Origin: Bacteroidota bacterium | GTDB taxonomy: Bacteria > Bacteroidota > Bacteroidia > Bacteroidales > Prolixibacteraceae | Direction of reading: 5' to 3' | Assembly (NCBI GenBank): GCA_013203755.1 | Contig: JABMPI010000156.1 | Span: 1-26,268, forward strand | DNA: 26,268 nt | In this document: piece by piece, positions 23,362 through 26,268 of the stretch | Layout: every line of letters starts with the position of its first letter | Position numbering within the stretch: the stretch's first letter is position 1 | Notes under the pieces: generated by a model | Told to the model about the DNA's origin: nothing | Seen by the model: the letters and a program-made list of their open reading frames with translations, nothing else | The model's database searches: none | Translations under genes and position numbers: made by a program

Positions 23362-26178
23362 ATGATAAACGATCAGGATAAAACCAAAGAAGAACTTAAT
23401 TTAGAACTAAAGCAATTACAACAAGAGCATAATTCTTTAAAGGCAAAATATACAAAGGATATTACCGACCGTAAACGGAATGAAAAAGAATTGCTGGAAA
23501 AGGAAGCTCGTTTGCAAGAAGCACAAAGGATTGGCCAAATGGGGCACTGGGATTTAGATTTAATAACAAACCAATTATTATGGTCTGATGAAACATATCG
23601 TATATTCGGTTTAAAACCACAAGAATTTAAGGCAACCTATGAAGTATTTTTGGATAGGATCCACCCTGATGACCGAGAAAAAGTAAATAATGCTTATATA
23701 AATTCATTAAAAACTAAAAAACCTTACCGCATTGAACACCGATTATTATTATTAAAAACGGGAGAATTAAAATATGTAGCAGAGCAATGTAAAACTGAAT
23801 TTGATAAACATGGAAAACCATTGCGTTCTATCGGAACTGTACAGGATATCACCAAGCACAAAAAAGCAGAAGAAGAACTAAGATTAGCCAAGGAAAAAGC
23901 AGAGGAAAACGAAGCTAAATACAAATTACTTTCAACCCTTTCTTTTGAAGGAATTATAATACACGACAAAGGGGTTGTTATTGACGTGAATCAAACATTC
24001 TTAGATATGACAGGTACTTCATATAAAGAATTAATTGGGAAGAACATATTGGAAAATTTTACTATTCCCGAAAAATTTCATCCTATTATTTACAATAGCA
24101 TGGCTAAAAAGAATTCATCTCCTTTCGAAATAGAAGCTATTATTAAAGACGGTTCAATAGTCCCTGTAGAAATTGAGGCAAAAGAAATTGAAGGAACTAA
24201 TGATAGAACAACCAGGGCAGTAGCAATTCGTGATATTACCCGACGCAAAAAAGCAGAGAAACAAATCATTAAACTTTCTTCAGCGGTAGAGCAAAGTGCA
24301 AACACTATTATAATTACAGATATAAATGGGAATATAGAATATACAAATCGAAAATTCACTGAGCTGACAGGTTATACTTCTGAAGAAGTGCTGGGACAAA
24401 ATCCACGAATACTCAGTTCAGGAAGACAAACCAAAGAATATTATAATGAAATGTGGCAAACCATAATTGCCGGTAAGAATTGGACTGGGGAATTCAATAA
24501 TAAGAAAAAAAACGGCGATTATTTCTGGGAATATGTAACAGTATCACCAATAAGAAATGAAGAAGGAGGAATAACTAATTTTCTTGCCATAAAAGAAGAT
24601 ATTACGGCATTAAAGGAAAACCAACAACAATTAAAAAGACAAAACAAAGAACTTCTAAAAGCCAAAGAAAAAGCCGAAGAAAGCGAAACTCGTTTTAAAG
24701 TTTTACACAATGCTTCTTTTGGAGGCATTGCAATTCATAAAAAAGGAATTATTTTAGATTGTAACCTGGGGCTTTCTGAAATTTCAGGATATACTGTTGA
24801 AGAGCTTATTAACATGGACGGATTGTTGCTCATAGCCGAAAAATCGCGGGATAGAGTAATGGGAAATATTTTAGCAGGTTACGAAGCCTCCTATGAAGTT
24901 GTAGGCATACGTAAAAATGGAGAAAAATATCCAGTAAGATTGGAAGCACGCGTTATTCCATATAAAGGGGAAAATGTAAGAGTTGTTGAATTCAGAGATA
25001 TTACTGAACAGAAAAAAACAGAATATGAATTCATAAAAGCCAAAGAAAAAGCAGAAGAAAGCGATATGTTAAAATCTGCATTCCTTGCTAATATGAGTCA
25101 TGAAATAAGAACTCCAATGAATGGAATCCTTGGTTTTTCAGAACTTTTGAAGGAAACTAATATTACAGATAATGATCGTCAAGATTATTTCAAAATAATT
25201 AAAAAAAGTAGTGCTCGTATGCTCAATATCATTAACGAAATTATGGACATCTCGAAAATAGAATCCGGCCTTATGGAAGTGAATATTAGGGAGATTAGTT
25301 TAAACGAGCAGATAGAACAAGTATATTATCTATTAAAAGCTGATGCCGAAGATAAAGGCCTAAATCTTTCTTTTAAAAACGGTTTACCGGCAAATGAGAC
25401 CTTTATTAAAACAGACAGTCAAAAATTATATTCTATTCTTTCGAACCTTGTAAAGAATGCCATTAAATACACCGACAAAGGCTCTGTAGAATTTGGTTAT
25501 AATACAAAAGCGAATCACCTTGAATTTTATGTGAAAGACACCGGTATTGGTATTCCTGCAGACAGGCAGGAAGCCATATTTGAACGATTTATTCAGTCTG
25601 ACATTGCAGACATAGAAGCACGACAGGGAGCAGGGTTGGGCTTATCCATTGCGAAAGCATTCGTAGAAATGCTTGGTGGCAAAATCTGGGTAGTTAGCGA
25701 AATAGGGAAAGGCACAATATTTTATTTCACACTTCCTTCCAGTGTTAAAAAAGAGGTGAAATCCGTTATTAACGATGTTTCTTCGGAAATAAAAGCATAT
25801 AATCAAGTTAAAAACCTGAAAATATTAATTGTAGAGGATGATGCAGTATCGGAAATGTTGCTTTCAATATATGTCAAAGAGTTTTGCAATGAAGTCTTGA
25901 AGGCAAGATCAGGCAGTGAAGCCATTGAAATTTGCCGCAATAATCCTGACATCGATTTAATTCTGATGGATATTCAAATGTCTGATTTGAATGGATATGA
26001 AGCAACTCGTCAAATCCGACAATTTAACGAAGATGTTATCATTATTGCTCAAACCGCTTTTGGTCTTTCGGGAGATAGGAAAAAGGCAATAGTATCAGGG
26101 TGCAATGATTATATTTCCAAGCCTATTCGCAAAGTCAAATTAATACCATTAATACAAAAGTATTTCAAAAATAATTAA
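23362..26178 (+). CDS. Hybrid sensor histidine kinase with four PAS domains and a receiver
   Basis: Signal-transducing kinase of 938 residues with no transmembrane segment, so predicted to be cytoplasmic. After an N-terminal coiled coil (about 8-55) come PAS1 (about 57-168, PAS_3-like, with HPDDREKV), PAS2 (about 186-297), PAS3 (about 305-420, with GQNPRILSSGRQ) and PAS4 (about 444-553). They are joined by coiled-coil linkers with a repeated AKEKAEE motif. HisKA has H580 in NMSHEIRTP. The ATPase domain has N695/N699, D726 in DTGIGIP and GAGLGLSIAKA. A C-terminal receiver (about 819-935) has E825/D826/D827, phospho-acceptor D870 and K920. All catalytic residues are present. PAS3 lacks the Cys of LOV domains, so blue-light sensing is not expected. 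TAAGGAG lies one base before the ATG. With no separate output domain or adjacent regulator, the target is unknown. It is bounded by repeats A and B upstream and A downstream. Confidence 0.95.
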   Translation: MINDQDKTKEELNLELKQLQQEHNSLKAKYTKDITDRKRNEKELLEKEARLQEAQRIGQMGHWDLDLITNQLLWSDETYRIFGLKPQEFKATYEVFLDRIHPDDREKVNNAYINSLKTKKPYRIEHRLLLLKTGELKYVAEQCKTEFDKHGKPLRSIGTVQDITKHKKAEEELRLAKEKAEENEAKYKLLSTLSFEGIIIHDKGVVIDVNQTFLDMTGTSYKELIGKNILENFTIPEKFHPIIYNSMAKKNSSPFEIEAIIKDGSIVPVEIEAKEIEGTNDRTTRAVAIRDITRRKKAEKQIIKLSSAVEQSANTIIITDINGNIEYTNRKFTELTGYTSEEVLGQNPRILSSGRQTKEYYNEMWQTIIAGKNWTGEFNNKKKNGDYFWEYVTVSPIRNEEGGITNFLAIKEDITALKENQQQLKRQNKELLKAKEKAEESETRFKVLHNASFGGIAIHKKGIILDCNLGLSEISGYTVEELINMDGLLLIAEKSRDRVMGNILAGYEASYEVVGIRKNGEKYPVRLEARVIPYKGENVRVVEFRDITEQKKTEYEFIKAKEKAEESDMLKSAFLANMSHEIRTPMNGILGFSELLKETNITDNDRQDYFKIIKKSSARMLNIINEIMDISKIESGLMEVNIREISLNEQIEQVYYLLKADAEDKGLNLSFKNGLPANETFIKTDSQKLYSILSNLVKNAIKYTDKGSVEFGYNTKANHLEFYVKDTGIGIPADRQEAIFERFIQSDIADIEARQGAGLGLSIAKAFVEMLGGKIWVVSEIGKGTIFYFTLPSSVKKEVKSVINDVSSEIKAYNQVKNLKILIVEDDAVSEMLLSIYVKEFCNEVLKARSGSEAIEICRNNPDIDLILMDIQMSDLNGYEATRQIRQFNEDVIIIAQTAFGLSGDRKKAIVSGCNDYISKPIRKVKLIPLIQKYFKNN

Positions 26179-26211
26179 ATATAAAGTGACAATTTAACAA
26201 TAGGAAATAAA

Positions 26212-26268
26212 GCTCCGCTGGTGCTAATTTGCAATTAGTACCATGATGGTTAATAAAAAACAAAGGCA
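26212..26268. repeat. Repeat A, copy 3 (cut by the window end)
   Basis: CTCCGCTGGTGCTAATTTGC and AATTAGTACC are followed by the same AT-rich tail and AAAGGCA. The stem at 26220-26242 is 10 bases with one G-U pair and loop TGC. A third B copy may follow outside the window. Confidence 0.85.

Noticed and set aside
24303..24620. LOV photosensor reading of PAS3
   Set aside because: The motif is GQNPRIL, lacking the flavin-binding Cys of GxNCRFLQ.

Overview
The window looks like a chromosome segment of a low-GC Bacteroidota. The signs are a divergent GH92 mannosidase-like protein, a Chlamydia/spirochaete-type V-ATPase operon with a DUF2764 gene, a SusC/D-free ECF sigma/anti-sigma pair, mostly weak Shine-Dalgarno sites, and long PAS-rich hybrid histidine kinases. 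A Marinilabiliales/Prolixibacteraceae-like host is a guess from gene content only. No rRNA, tRNA or CRISPR array was seen.

Region 1 (1-1000) is a scrap-yard: a possible IS21-like end, a start-less diverged copy of the proteolipid gene atpK, a short fragment resembling a phage/plasmid replication protein, and the decayed N-terminus of a zinc alcohol dehydrogenase. An intact nhaA Na+/H+ antiporter gene follows on the plus strand and converges on the V-ATPase operon.

Region 2 (2420-12100, minus strand) is one long operon read from 12100 downwards: a two-domain universal stress protein, atpE, DUF2764, atpA, atpB, a second universal stress protein fused to a DUF2007-like domain, atpD, atpI and atpK. 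The proteolipid keeps all five side chains that bind Na+ in Enterococcus hirae NtpK, so the pump is predicted to be Na+-coupled. Together with the neighbouring NhaA this suggests a Na+-handling locus with built-in stress proteins.

Region 3 (12505-18075) holds a GH92 gene split by a single-base frameshift (plus strand). Facing it on the minus strand are an ECF sigma factor, a ZAS-type anti-sigma factor, a phosphotriesterase-family lipoprotein and an M14-like metallopeptidase. A remnant of a second phosphotriesterase gene lies just after the peptidase gene.

Region 4 (18076-21801) has an EamA/DMT transporter and pheT, separated by repeat-like palindromic DNA.

Region 5 (about 22000-26268) is the least ordinary part. 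Two gene units (a pair of overlapping small membrane proteins, and a 938-residue four-PAS hybrid histidine kinase) are each preceded by a two-part repeat (A then B) and followed by another copy of A. Element A forms a hairpin with a compensatory base change between copies, B carries a second inverted repeat and a promoter-like box, and one A-B interval contains extra IS200/IS605-like hairpins. This suggests a repeat-bounded, cassette-like variable locus.
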